From the NCBI GenBank assembly GCA_035041965.1, contig JAPYMA010001567.1:186001-250000 (forward strand): 64,000 bases of DNA, read 5' to 3'. Shown piece by piece: positions 39,246 to 51,783 of the stretch (position 1 is the stretch's first letter; each line of letters starts with the position of its first letter). The notes beneath the pieces are model-generated. The model saw only the letters and a program-made list of their open reading frames with translations, ran no database searches and was not told the origin of the DNA. The position numbers and the translations under genes were made by a program. Source of the DNA: Anisakis pegreffii (lineage: Eukaryota > Nematoda > Chromadorea > Rhabditida > Anisakidae).

Positions 39246-39780
39246 CTACGGCTATCATATTGACGAGTAGCATTCAAATTATCCATCTCAAATAATCTAA
39301 TAATTCCATCTCAAAAACCTCTTCAACACAGTGAATTCTCTTAATATATGCGCTCACATCAAGTTTACAACACACACTTTCCAGCCCGCATGGGAAACTC
39401 ATTTTCCAAAACTATCTTTACGGCAACCGAGAAGCATTTCAGCATATCAACTGGAACGTTAATCACAAAATTCTGCTTTTCCATCTTGACGATTTAGTCT
39501 CATATGCTTATGAAAACGTTCTTCGGTCTCTTGTAATGCAGAACTTATTCAACTCTTGAGAACATGTCTTCACGAATATGAATAAGTGTTCCAAATTGTT
39601 TCCGCGATTGCTCATGAGTCGTTAGCATACGGTAGTATTGAATCTGATAAGGTTGAGAAAACAATAACAAAATGGATTCTTCGTGCGCTGTGGTTGTCAG
39701 TTTATTGAAATTCATTGAAATAAATCGCAACGAATTTGGAATATTCAACTTTTTGTCACACATTTAAGAAATTTAATTTA
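39246..39780. other. Short region just upstream of engrailed
   Basis: AT-rich, with no gene or clear repeat. It would hold the proximal promoter or outron of engrailed. I saw no strong TATA box or other motif to point to. Confidence 0.5.
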
Positions 39781-39802
39781 GATTCTACGATTGATCTATC
39801 GA
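39780..39802 (+). promoter_or_regulatory. Likely trans-splice or 5' UTR splice acceptor
   Basis: AATTTAATTTAG ends at 39781, 21 bases before the engrailed start codon. The reading frame upstream is closed by the TAG of this acceptor itself, which supports 39803 as the start. Confidence 0.45.
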
Positions 39803-42800
39803 ATGGATCTGACCTCAGACTCGATTGAAACGCTCTCGTCGCCCGAACCGTTCAGCAGTAACAGTTCACGATCACCACATTCCAGTCCAGAACTGAAATT
39901 CTCCATTCAGAATATACTCGATCCGGATTTCGGAAAGGTTTCTGCTTAGCCGTTGTCATTCTGCTCATTATGATTGCACTTATTCAATTCATTCAGATCA
40001 CATGAACTGTGTATGATTCGAATCGTTTATTCAACAGCACGATTTGTGTGATTTTCGTTTGATGAAGAGCAAATTTTTGATTGTCCTCTTAACATTCGTA
40101 CATTTGCATTGTTATGATGTAAAGTAAATTTCATGAGTGATTTATTCATTTTTTTGATTTCTTGTAGCATGTAAAAGGCTCAAAAGCGAGTAGTTCGAAT
40201 AGTTCACAAGAGAATATCGGTATACCATTCCCTGCTTGGATTTATTGTACGCGCTATTCGGATCGACCAAGTTCTGGTTAGTTTTCAATTTGCATGTATT
40301 AATCTATCGAATGGATGATCACTTTCGGATTGCTTACGAATTGCTCAGTATTTTCAGGCTCAATGTGGCGTCTTCTGTGTATTTGATTCATTGAATGCAT
40401 GTTAATGACTGTTTGACGTGCATAAGTGATTCTGAAACACATTATTAACGAGAATTATTTGAAATTTTGGTTTATACATTCCAGCGTGAGAACCTTCCAA
40501 ATTCTGATTTGCAAATTAGGTTCAGGTCCGCGATGTCGTCGAACAAAACGAAAAGACTCAATCCATCCAAGTGAGGACGAGAAACGACCTCGGACTGCAT
40601 TTACGGCCGAACAATTGGAGCGATTGAAGGAGCAATTCATGGATAATCGATACTTGACAGAGAAACGACGTCAGGAACTGGCTCACGAACTCGGTCTTAA
40701 CGAATCGCAAATCAAAATCTGGTTTCAGGTTCGTTTTTCACATCGTTTATTTCACTGATTTTTACTTTTCATAGAGTTTTCTTTGCACTTAGTTTATATC
40801 GTATTCATTTTTTGCTTTTTTTAGTTTATTCTTCAACTGTTATTTATAAAATTCCGAACGTCTTTCTTGTGGACTGGTCAATGCTGAAGTGAATCATTCA
40901 AAATAAATACCTAGCGAAAATAGGACAAGTCCTCTAGAATGAATGATAATTTGATGTGCCTTAGACACATAATTTTGAAAATTTCCTTCGTTAAAAGGTT
41001 CCAAAAATTCAAAATCGATTCAGAACGGTCACTTCAAAGCAAATCAAATGATGTAATTCAAATATTCAGTCAAACTTGAATCTATGAATCTAAGAAAGGA
41101 CTTTGATGTGACGGACTGACAAGTTCATGATGTGATTGCAATTTGAATTTGAGCACGAAACACAAAAACGTTGGGTGGGTATACAAGAATATTGTACGAG
41201 AGGAAAAGTGGAATGTAAATGATTTGAAGAATACTGATCGTGATCATAGTAATGATAGTAATAATAATGCCACTGATGGAGTGATAAGCGCAGATCGATG
41301 AATGCAAATGTGAAATTGAATTAATTGAGAAGCGAAATCAAATAGAAACAAAAAAGCAAAACTAAAAGAATGCGCATGATTCAAAAAGATTTTGAAAAGT
41401 GCGAACAACGACGAGTTTATCTTATCTTGTATCAGCAGCATTCTTACAACCGCTTGTACTAGTTGTAAGAATAGCCGTTAAAATAACATTTGCTCATCCA
41501 TCATTGTAAGTCACACGTATTCGTTGCGATTCTCTTTGAGCTTTCTTCAAAAATTTTGAATTTTTGAATTTTGTTTCAGAGAATGAGAGAAACTTTCAAG
41601 TGTCAATCTCAGAATGCTCACCGATTTTAGCTCATTTGAATAGGTCATTAATGCAAACGAGTACGGTTGTGATAGATGATATTTCATAGTGTAGTACTCG
41701 AGTATATGATTGAAATTGAGAATTCAGGTTCAAATATCCGTCTATTCCACTCTTCGAATTAGGATATGCAACTTACTTCTTAAGATAAGCGATGTACTGA
41801 AGTATTCAGTAACTATTAATAATCAAGAATTTCAGTTTGACCTATAATACAAAACGATCTGCGCCAAAATTTATCATTTTCAACATTACGATCGCCTCAT
41901 CAGTTCAGAGCTCTGATCAGTAAGTATCATAGCAGGTCACAAAATTGATCACTAATTAATTCAAGCCTTTCCAAAGAGTGGAAAATGAAGGAGTTGAGTT
42001 ATCTGTCTGCATTGCACTGGGTATCTTCCCCGTAGGTGCGTAAGGTGTTTCTGTCATTAGACAACAAATTGCATGATATGCTCATCCAAAACGAGGCAAT
42101 ACATTGAGGTTACGTGCATGTTAACAAGTTGAAACGCCTGTATGTTACATGTCTATGATAATGTTCTACATATAAAACCAAATAACAAACGCATAAAACA
42201 CATCAAATATATGTTAATGATGATGGCGATCAGCAATCAAAATTTGAAATTCAAAAAGTTTTCGATTTTGGATTTTGATAAGTCAAGTTGATATTAATGA
42301 TTGTTTGATACGAGTGCCCATGCGTGTGAGTGAGTGGATGGGTGGGTATTTGTTGCGAGTGATAGGAATGATATCGAGGATCGTGAAGATCATTAGAGCA
42401 CTTTGATGAGAGATGCGACTTTTGAATTTGCCACAAACATAGAACATGGAAAAAACAAGGTTCAACTTTGATGGATCACTCCTTTGTTCCACACTTTCAT
42501 CCTATTTTGTCACATCACCGAGGAAACCTTTGAATCGCTCCGTCCTCTGATCGCATATCATACGAATACTGGTTGATATTTTCGATCAAATTTCAAATTT
42601 GTTGTTACCAACAACACTGGAAACAAGCCATTTTGAACTTAAAATAATAACGGGCCATCCATCATTCGGATGTTGTACCATAAACAACTGAGGTAAACGG
42701 CCTCGTTCTGTGACCTATGCGACCTCAAATAATGTTTTCCTTGGACAAACAAGCCAGTACAAAGATACCTGCATTGCACATTTGAAAATCCAAATAATAC

Positions 42801-45800
42801 AATTTGAAGTCCAAATTGAAATTCAAATCCAAGCTTGCCTGCCAATCGCATTGACAGAATCTAAGATATAGTGTAAGCCACACATCGATCCCGTGCATCC
42901 ATTCGGACTAATTTCTCAGCGATTATTGCGCCACTTCACAGAACGAAGCTCTTAATTGTTGGATATACTGTTAATATGAGGTGATTAGATCAGATAGCTT
43001 CTTACTGGACTTCTTGCAATCAAGGTTAAAGATCTTCGAAGGTGCAATGTTGGAATTCTTATGTTCACTGCTTGGTACTTCTTGATTGATGAATGGAAAT
43101 TCACTAGTGTGACCACGAGTCAAATAAGATCAAATATCTGGATATATCTTCTGGATTTACAGAATTTAATCTGTTCCGACCAATCGAGTTGATATCAGTT
43201 AGTGATAACAGTAGCACTGTTTACTAGATCAACTCATTATCGTTCCTAATTTCATGTTCATCACGATAGAACAATTGATAATAAGGCGCTTTGAGAAAGT
43301 AATTATTTGAAATGACACATGTTCTCATTGACGTCGGTAATGTTTCTTGAGAAATGAATTCACGAAATATGCATTTGATTGATTGAGTAGTACCAATAAG
43401 GCCTTTCAGTTCTCTTTTAATTCTTTTGAAGATGTTTTCATGCAATTTCGCTGCTGATAATGATCAAAATCTGTTGTTTACCATTAGAAAGTATTTATTT
43501 GTTCCCATATTTATTGCGTATATTACTATAATGAATAGTCTAAATATCTTTAATGCTGCTATGAACATAGTGTCGAACATTATTCAACAAATAAGACTTA
43601 TTTTGTTGACGGCAACAATTAATTTTTTCACCGTTCACTGATGACAGCGACTGATCTGAACAGCAGATATATTTGTAATTTCAATGAGTTGCTAATTCAA
43701 GGAAACAATCGCATTGTTTGAAATCTGTCAGCAGATTTGTCAAGAAAAATACTATAATAATGCTGAAAATTTCGAGTACCGAACGCTATTAGGAGGTTTA
43801 TCCGTTGGAATCCATCAAAATTTCTCTTTGCCTTCTTTCTTGATAAGTTAATGTCTTATAAGGTCAGTACGGTCTAGTTAACAGCTCTGAGGATATAATA
43901 TCATTTTTATCATTATTAATGTTGCTGCTATAATCCTTGCAATATCATTAGTATTATTATAACTGCTATTATTGTCATGATTACTGATCATATCGGTAAT
44001 ACTGTTATTATAAGCACTGTCATCGTTCTCAATATCGTTGTTATTGAATATATTAAAGCCAGAATTCATTATCAATGAAACGGTCGAATGCTCTGATATA
44101 TTTTCATTATATCTCAATTATCCGTTCATATCTAACTTATGGTTCACATCATATTTTGAATAACCAATCCAGTCTGAGCAAATGTCGTTCAATATCCTCA
44201 TTAACTTTATATTGTTATCGTCATTATGACTGTTACTATCAGAGTGCACCATCATGCTCTCCAACGCCAAAACAACAAAATGAACTCATTAATTCAACTA
44301 TGAATGCGTTCCACCCACCACCTACAGTATTCTTTCACATCAGTTTTAGGCGAATGTGCGATGAGATAGCAATGAATAGATGCGTGTATAGGTATCTGTT
44401 AAGAGCATCTGTCATTATTAACATTTCGCTGAATTAACTAACGTTGAACATCAATTACACGAATATTTTATTACTTTTTGTTTCTGTGATCTGAATGAGT
44501 GTTGTGACATTCTCTTTTCTTAAGTGAACTGCATGCAGAAACGAATACATTTAGGTTCGTTTTCATTGAGTTTTGGCGCAATTCTCTCAATTTGAACTGC
44601 TGACTTTACAGTTCTCCAACAAATCGAGGAAGGAAACAAATTATGATTTTAGCGGAAAATAGAGTCAGCCATTGGATGGAGTCAGCATTTTTTGCATATT
44701 ACTTTATTGGCTTAACTCATGAACTTGATTTTCACTTCATTCGTTTGTAAGGATTTACTTAGTGGGATCACACTGGGAGCAGGACTTTTCCACCATTTAA
44801 CTGGAATTTTTGATGATTTTGCACGATATTCCGCTGAAATTGCTGCTTTCGATGGAAAAATTCCAAAATTTCTTGATGTTCGTATCACAACTAGTTCAGC
44901 TCTATCGATGTCTTTATGGATGAGAGAGCGAAATTGCGATTTAGTGATCAAACGAAAATGCTGACGAAGATATCATTGAACGAGGAACACCAACCGACAT
45001 GACTGAAATCGAATGGAGAGATAAGTCGTTGTCAGGTGGAAACAAGACCGATTTAGTCGCCGATTGATAGAATCAGTCGGTAGAATGTCAAATTGAAAAT
45101 AGAGGAAGTCTTTCAAATTCAGTGAACATTAAATTCAGTATTTATGAAATGCTATATAGGATGCTCCGTGACTATTTCATTCATTGACTATGTCCGCTTC
45201 ACTGTGTTCAATTTCTTAATTTGAACATGTTCGAAGCACGACTACTATAACAATCTCAAGAAACGTCCAAAAGATTACGGTAATTGCGGGTATTTGTTCA
45301 AACTGAACGCAAATATAATAGATTTATCATGCAAGCAACTGTCTACATGATACAAATTCTCTACACAACCTCAAAAACAGAATGTCCATATGCCTTTCAT
45401 TTGTTTCTGTTGAAAATATCACGCTTTCCATACAATTATGATGCTCTTTTGCAAAAAGACGCAATTTTTGAGTGTGCCTTTCGATAAGATGCTTTGATCA
45501 GATCAGATCAATGTTGTATTCAATTAGTTGTCGGTCACATCAACAATCGAGGGAATTTTGTTCCTTTTGTTGTTCTTCACATTAACATTGGACTGATTGC
45601 TGTCTGAGAAAATGATGATGATACAATCTGAAGAGGAGAAGAAAATGGATTCGAAGGCGTAGGGAACTGCAAACTATGAGCATTAATAATGATAATAATA
45701 ACAGTGTGAAGAAACAGGACGGGGAGTGCAAACGGATGAACAAAATGAATGTATTATGTATCAAAGAGGTAATGAGTGAGCGGTGTGGAATCATCAAATG

Positions 45801-47616
45801 AAAGAATAAATAAATGATTTAATAAGAACAGAAACTGCTATTTTGCCTCATCTTACGTCGTCGTCGTCGTCAAACGGCTGCTGCTATCAGCGATGTTCAT
45901 CTCTCTTCATAAAATCAATCTATTTTCGAGATAACAATCGTTTTTGGTAATCACCTAACGAGTTAACGAGCACGCGATTGTTCATATTAAGATGGTGGGG
46001 AATGATGAAAAGAAACGAAACTTGAATCAAACCAATCAAGAAATCAAATGAAACTAAGTTCTTTTCAAACAAATCTACAAATATCTGCAACAAATTAGTC
46101 TCTTGCAATTTGCCTTTTCGCTCTTCGCGAAAAACTCACTCAGTATGTCCATTAATTGACTAACATGTTGACGAGTCACTTCAATTGAAATTTCGAGTTA
46201 ATTCTTAGTTCATTTCACTTCACTTTTTCCACTGTCCTCGTATCACTATTTTCAAACATCTGAACTTTATCTAAACTTTCCAGTCTTTACAATCTTCCAA
46301 CATTCTAACATAAGTGTTATCTGTGGTCATTGCACCCTAAATTGGACTCGATTTTCACTCTCCCACTGCACTCTTTTTGATTTGTTTCCGCAATAATCCT
46401 CATAGCAATAATGATACTAGTAATATGCACGGTCCTGAAAAATACCAAGGAGTTATTTGGTTTGGCTCGAAGTTTTTAACCTGACACCGAGATGATTCTG
46501 GAGATACTAAAAATATGAAAAGAGTCGGTCAAAGGATAGATCAGGACGATTGAAAGCCTTTATATCGTTTTATTGAGAACTATGTTGTCAACCTATCACT
46601 ACAGTAATTGCGCGAAAATTCACAGCTTACTGAGAGGCTTCTCACAATCGTCTCCACTTTATTTTGTGATGAACTAAACTGTGACATCGAAAATTCTGAA
46701 TCCAAGTGAACACTGCCAGCAGTATAACACAGTATCATCAATTGCAACGAGAACGAGCGTAATTGCAGAGTGTCAAATGTAGCGCGAATACCTTCACAAG
46801 TAGTAGTCATGCGCACTCAGTCGTCATGCATGCACAAACATACATCTATATAAATCATGATTACCATATAAATTTACACGTTCATACAAGGGTATAAGAC
46901 ACATAAATAACGATAAGAAGTTACATAAAGTGCTCGATGTAATCGAGATAAGACTGCTGCAGCAGCAATGACCTTGTGTATCACTGCATATTTTGCATAG
47001 ACTCTTGTGCATATGCCAATCAAAGTAATTATTATTATTATTTTGCATGATGTTCATCTGTGTTTATGGCATACCTGAACGAACGAATATCATAATCGAT
47101 CATTACTTGATTATGATTTACAAGTTATAACATTCGTATTACTCTCATTATCAGAACTATTATCAATATTATTAATGTTCTTATTACCTTTGTTAGCTGT
47201 TGTGTCACTATCGTATGAACTATCAGTCGTGCTCACAATCAGCACATTTATATTATGATAAATTATTACTCGTTCTGAACTAATAAATAACAGCAATGAC
47301 AATGATAGTGATGATAGGAATAGAGATTATATCAGCAATAACAGCGAACTCGATAACAGTAGCAGTAATAATATCACTAACAATAATGATTGATACAATG
47401 GTGGTATCAACGGTTAATGATAATAATAGTAATAAAGACAATACTAGTAAGCAGTACAGATATAAAAAAAGTGATCAATCCATCTTAAAAATGAAATTTC
47501 AGAACAAGAGAGCAAAGCTAAAGAAAGCTTCAGGACAACGACCCGTCCTCGCATTGCATCTGATGGCGCAAGGACTATACAACCACGCGTCTATGCCTAT
47601 GCTCAATCAATCCTGA
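39803..47616 (+). CDS. ceh-16: Engrailed homeodomain transcription factor
   Basis: Exons 39803-39937, 40168-40276, 40526-40728 and 47503-47616 give 186 residues, close to C. elegans CEH-16. All engrailed marks are present: EH1 repressor motif FSIQNIL (33-39, binds Groucho), EH2 [16 protein letters not shown] (69-84, contacts PBC-class Hox cofactors), homeodomain (about 100-159) with QIKIWFQNKRAK, and the C-terminal EH5 block [13 protein letters not shown]. It is a nuclear DNA-binding repressor used in epidermal and neural patterning. Intron 3 is 6774 bp and falls between homeodomain residues 50 and 51, inside the recognition helix. Two acceptors 6 bases apart (40519 and 40525) precede exon 3; the second restores the canonical RPSSGPR. 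AATAAA at 47810 is a plausible poly(A) signal. Confidence 0.95.
40729..47502 (+). other. Giant intron 3 of engrailed
   Basis: A 6.8 kb intron starting GTTCGT and ending ATTTCAG. It has AT-rich sequence with ATT/AAT tracts (for example about 43900-44060) and a CGT run near 45857. The only open frames of note are an overlapping pair on opposite strands at 44712-44964. Long introns in patterning genes often hold enhancers, but nothing here shows it directly. Confidence 0.8.
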
Positions 47617-49164
47617 TCTCTTATCAATTTTATCAGTTTATCATTCCCGAAATTATCTCATTTCAAGCAATGTTCTTCCGAGAATTCTGTCTCATTCCGA
47701 CAAAAACATGTAATTTAATTCATCTTTAATAATGTGCAATTCACTAAGATAATGGGTGAAATGAACAGCGCATAGGGCTTTAGAATGTGTTTTGATGCTT
47801 TTAGTGATAAATAAACGAAAATATATCTTTTTGAAAGGTTTGAGGTGATGATCGTAGTAGTTTTTAAATACTGAGTATACTCGACGCAATATATTGATAC
47901 GTTATCATTGATAACTACTGAGCTATCATTACAGAACCTGAGAGGAGCGAAAATAGTTTTGATTAGGAGGTGTAAGTGATATTTTGTAGGATATTAAAAG
48001 CAGAAATGCTTTAGTGAAAGCATTATTGATGTGTCCTGTTATGAATTTAGTGTGATTTGTGTTTTGATCATGTGAACAACGAGCGATTTGTTTCGTTCAA
48101 TTTAGTGATATGTTTATACATACATATATACAAATAAATGAATATTATACTTATATATACATAATGAAGAAATTATGGTGTTTTGAATGTGTTGTTGATG
48201 AATGTTATTATTGTTTGTGGAAATTGTAAATTGAGGGCAAAGTTATAATATCTGATTGTGAATTATCATTTGAATGTTTTATAAGCAAATGAACGACTTC
48301 ATTCATTTGAAAGTCATTTTGTGAAGTTGTATCTCGATTAGTCATTTGTGTTTTGTTTAGATGCGTATTTGTGAATGATCATATGTTTATTTGTTGTTGT
48401 TGTTGTATTTGAGTGCTGATATTTTTGTCATTAATAATTCGAATGATTGTAGATGAATGATTATTTTGGTGCCAATAAAGTTTCTGTTCCGGCCATCACT
48501 TGAGAATGCACACATTCCCAACAGTAATCGACAAAAATGCCGTTTGGCACAAGAATCTTAACCAAATAGTCTGTATTTGAGTATTCATCAGCTGTAAAGG
48601 GATGCTTACTTGGCATCTCCATTTTACCCGATGACATGAAGAAACTGTTGTGGTCTCAAGCAAACCTGAAGATACGGGTGACTTAAAAATGGTACTACTG
48701 ATATTTTCAATAATGGTGCATCATTGATCATGTGAGAGATCAAGTGTCGGACAGTTTGGCGGTATAATCAAATTACTCATTGTCAGATATGAGAGACCTT
48801 CTTGTTTCATTGAAAATGAGTATCATCTGCTAACAACATGAAGAATTTTTGAAAGTTTAGATTCTCCTGTTTGACGGATGGTCAAGTTGAATGACTGAGT
48901 TGCAATGCACACCTTGAGGCACAGAGTGCCATATTAGGCAAGTTCTCCAACTAAATGCTCTATCCAATTTTCAAAATTTCTTATTTGATGCTGCATGAAC
49001 TAAGCGATGCGATGCTGGTTCAATTTTAGACTTATAATTAATAAGGCGATTTAATTTTTACAATTTTTTGCATTCATAACAGATTTTCATATTATCATTT
49101 GCATAATAATAAGATCGTGTAATCAGTCAGTCAGTGCAATTATTAAAATTCAGTTAAAACATCA
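47617..49164. other. Intergenic region between engrailed and the lipase gene (convergent)
   Basis: The two genes point towards each other, so this stretch holds both 3' UTRs. AATAAA occurs at 47810 (likely engrailed) and again near 48474. From about 48480 to 48960 the sequence is less AT-rich, but I could find no coding frame, tRNA or repeat in it. Confidence 0.6.
47810..47815 (+). terminator. Possible poly(A) signal of engrailed
   Basis: AATAAA about 195 bases after the engrailed stop codon. Confidence 0.4.
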
Positions 49165-51783
49165 TCAAATAGAGTGATGCACAACAGCTTCGTATTGTCT
49201 CAACTCGGTAAGATCCTTCATGGCCACATGACCGTTCCTGTCTGATATCCAACGGCCGTTCATGCCAGGAATACGACTCGTTGGTTTACCCCACGTTAAG
49301 CCACGGAATAATAATGTCTCATCAGCTAAAAAATATTCATAAGATGAGGCAAACAAACGATCAAATAAAACATTCTCTATGAATGATGGTTTTGAAACTT
49401 GACGGAAGGTTCTGAACGAAATCGGAACAAAATGTAGATTCAATTTCATGGTTCCAATTTGTTAATTGGATTTTTATGCTTATCTACTGAATCCACACAT
49501 CAGTTTTTGAATTTATGGTATATCGAGCATATCAGTTTTTCTTAGTGTAATCGATCGCATATGGTTTCCTTGATTAAGAGTTTCCTTCCCCTAGACGGTA
49601 AATTTCATGTGAATCCTGTTGATGAAATGATGTGAAGCAAAAGCTCACCATCAGACCACATTGCGTAGATGTGATCTGCTTCACGTGTTGGATCGTTGTT
49701 CAGTCCTTCCAGGAATGCTGAATAATTCTTTTGCTTGCACTCACCATCTGGATAGCCACAAATCACCTTGAATCGGATTCAACATCAGCTCAGTAACGTA
49801 ATTAAACGAAACAAGATTCGAAGAGATGACTATTTCAAGTCAGTCGGAGCAGTCGTTGTTGAAAATTATTTTGCAGGAACTCACGATCAGTGAATTGTTT
49901 CAACGACAGCATTTTCTCCAAACAATTAGGGATCCAGAATAGAAATGAAAAACATCTTCAGCAAATCAACAATAATGAGAAACTTCGTTATCAGATAGAA
50001 AAATCAATGCAAAACCGTTATGTAGACAATACAATCCTGGGATTAGGGAATAAGGTTCATCCTGAACTGAATTTACAATGCAATGCAGCTGAATTGAAGA
50101 AGAGATTTTATCCAGACAATAATAAGTCTCGTATGGTCACTACAATGCTCATCTTTCATTCGTGAAGGAAATCCATTCGTAGAGAGAAATTTAGTTTAAA
50201 ACTGAATAACTTCTTGAAAACACATAAATCATCGCGACACACCACACTGGCAATGAACAAATTTGTATCTAATTATTCATTATAAGCTAACTTTAATACT
50301 TGATTGAATTCAAGTAAACAGTTTGAAGCTTTAAAGCATTATGAACCACGCACCTGATCTTCGCATGTGTATCCCGGATAAAGACCGTCCAGGGCATTAC
50401 ACCATGCAGGTATGGTCTGCGCTAACTGACAAACGCACAATCCATAATTTGCACCCGCGATACCAAGGAACGTATCCACAAATTCTGTCATTGGCGGTCC
50501 CAGTGTGCAGTTGCCATCGGTCGCTATTAGATTGCCACCTTTCAGCACTTTTCTGAAACTCCTTTCATATGAAAACCCCAATTAATTTCCAAAGACAATT
50601 AACTGATTCCAAGGAAATTTTTATTGAGTTTACAAAAGACTCAATGAATTCAAGTGGAAACTGAATTGGATTTATGAAATTCTAAGATATTTGATAAAAA
50701 TTTAAACACCTAAAGCATTCACGCGATAAGACCCGAAAGTTTAAGTCGGCTGATCTGTTGATCGATTCGTATGTATTTTGGGAGAGGATCGAAATTCTAA
50801 AATTCCGTTGTTCTACCCAATAAACCAACTCACCTCATCAGAGGGACAGCCATAGAATGCGCGATAACGTCAATTTTGGGTGCTCGTGTGTATTGCAGAA
50901 CAGCGCCCAAGAATCTGCGTAAATAAAGTAGTGTTGAGCAAGTACGCATTGTGTTGTAGGCATCCACAAGATTTCCACCAACTGCCCATGCATCACCCCA
51001 AGTCGTTGCGTACAACTCAGCTGATGAGTAATTCTGCTCTAAGAAGTACTGGATGGAACGAGACCATCCGGTTGCCATCGGGGTTTGTGTATACAACGCT
51101 GAGTCTGCGGTACCGTGAACGAACACAACTGGTTGATGATGAATCTTCAATAAAAATTAACATGACTGGAAGTCGTCTCCTGTTTCGATCACTTCTCGAA
51201 GAGTTACTTCATTCAAGAAATTGTTTGCTAATCGTAAGAAAATCGAAATGTTCCTTTCTGTTAAGGGTGTTATAGCGCATTTGTTGAGAATTATCTTTGA
51301 AAAGTAAATTTCATTTTTCAAATGGATAATTTCATGACGGACAGATATATCAATGATTGCAGTCGAAATATTAGTCGAAAACGATGGTGATCCATCACGA
51401 TATGTTTGCTAATAATAACAAGAATGATGCGATCAATTTCTTAGCGAAAAAAATGGCTGTATCAAGCTGATATGAAGAAAGCAGAGAGCATTGACGATAC
51501 GATAAACATAAACTTGGCATATGCTGATGAACTTAATTGAAATGCCTGAACACACGAAACTCAACGAACCACTTGATCCTTTCGTGTCCTCCCACCGAAA
51601 CTTCCATTCGGTCCAACGTCGGGCCTATCGAAATTCTCATTCTCATACCCATTCGCAATTAACCATTCCAGGAAATCATTCGTCAACGGTCCGGCTGGCC
51701 TTCGTTGTGACCTCGCCAAGTTCAAAAAGCATGCGGCGATCAGAACAATCCACAAGTGTCGCCTCAAATGTTGAAAGGCTAAT
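49165..51783 (-). CDS. Secreted class-2 (EstA/LIP-like) lipase, 5' end unresolved
   Basis: Minus-strand exons: about 51783-51570, 51144-50834, 50552-50354, 49766-49649 and 49325-49165, in frame to a TGA, about 328 residues. A hydrophobic leader (LWIVLIAACFLNLARS) suggests secretion. The nematode class-2 lipase pattern follows: PLTNDFLEWLIANGY, GSFGG, PVVFVHGTADSAL (oxyanion region), GWSRSIQYFL, LYATTWG, DVIAHSMA (putative nucleophile Ser, about 163), FVDTFLGIAGANYGL, several Cys for disulfides, IYAMWSDADE (candidate Asp) and NGHVAMKDLT (candidate His). The elbow reads AHSMA rather than GxSxG. No in-frame ATG exists in the first exon, which is open only from a TTG-containing stretch back to a TGA at about 51787, so a short upstream exon must supply the start. 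The exon 1 donor could also be three bases earlier (51573). Confidence 0.85.

Noticed and set aside
41205..41225. TGGAATGTAAATGATTTG, resembling the start of miR-1
   Set aside because: Only the seed part matches and I could not find a pairing arm for a precursor hairpin; likely chance.
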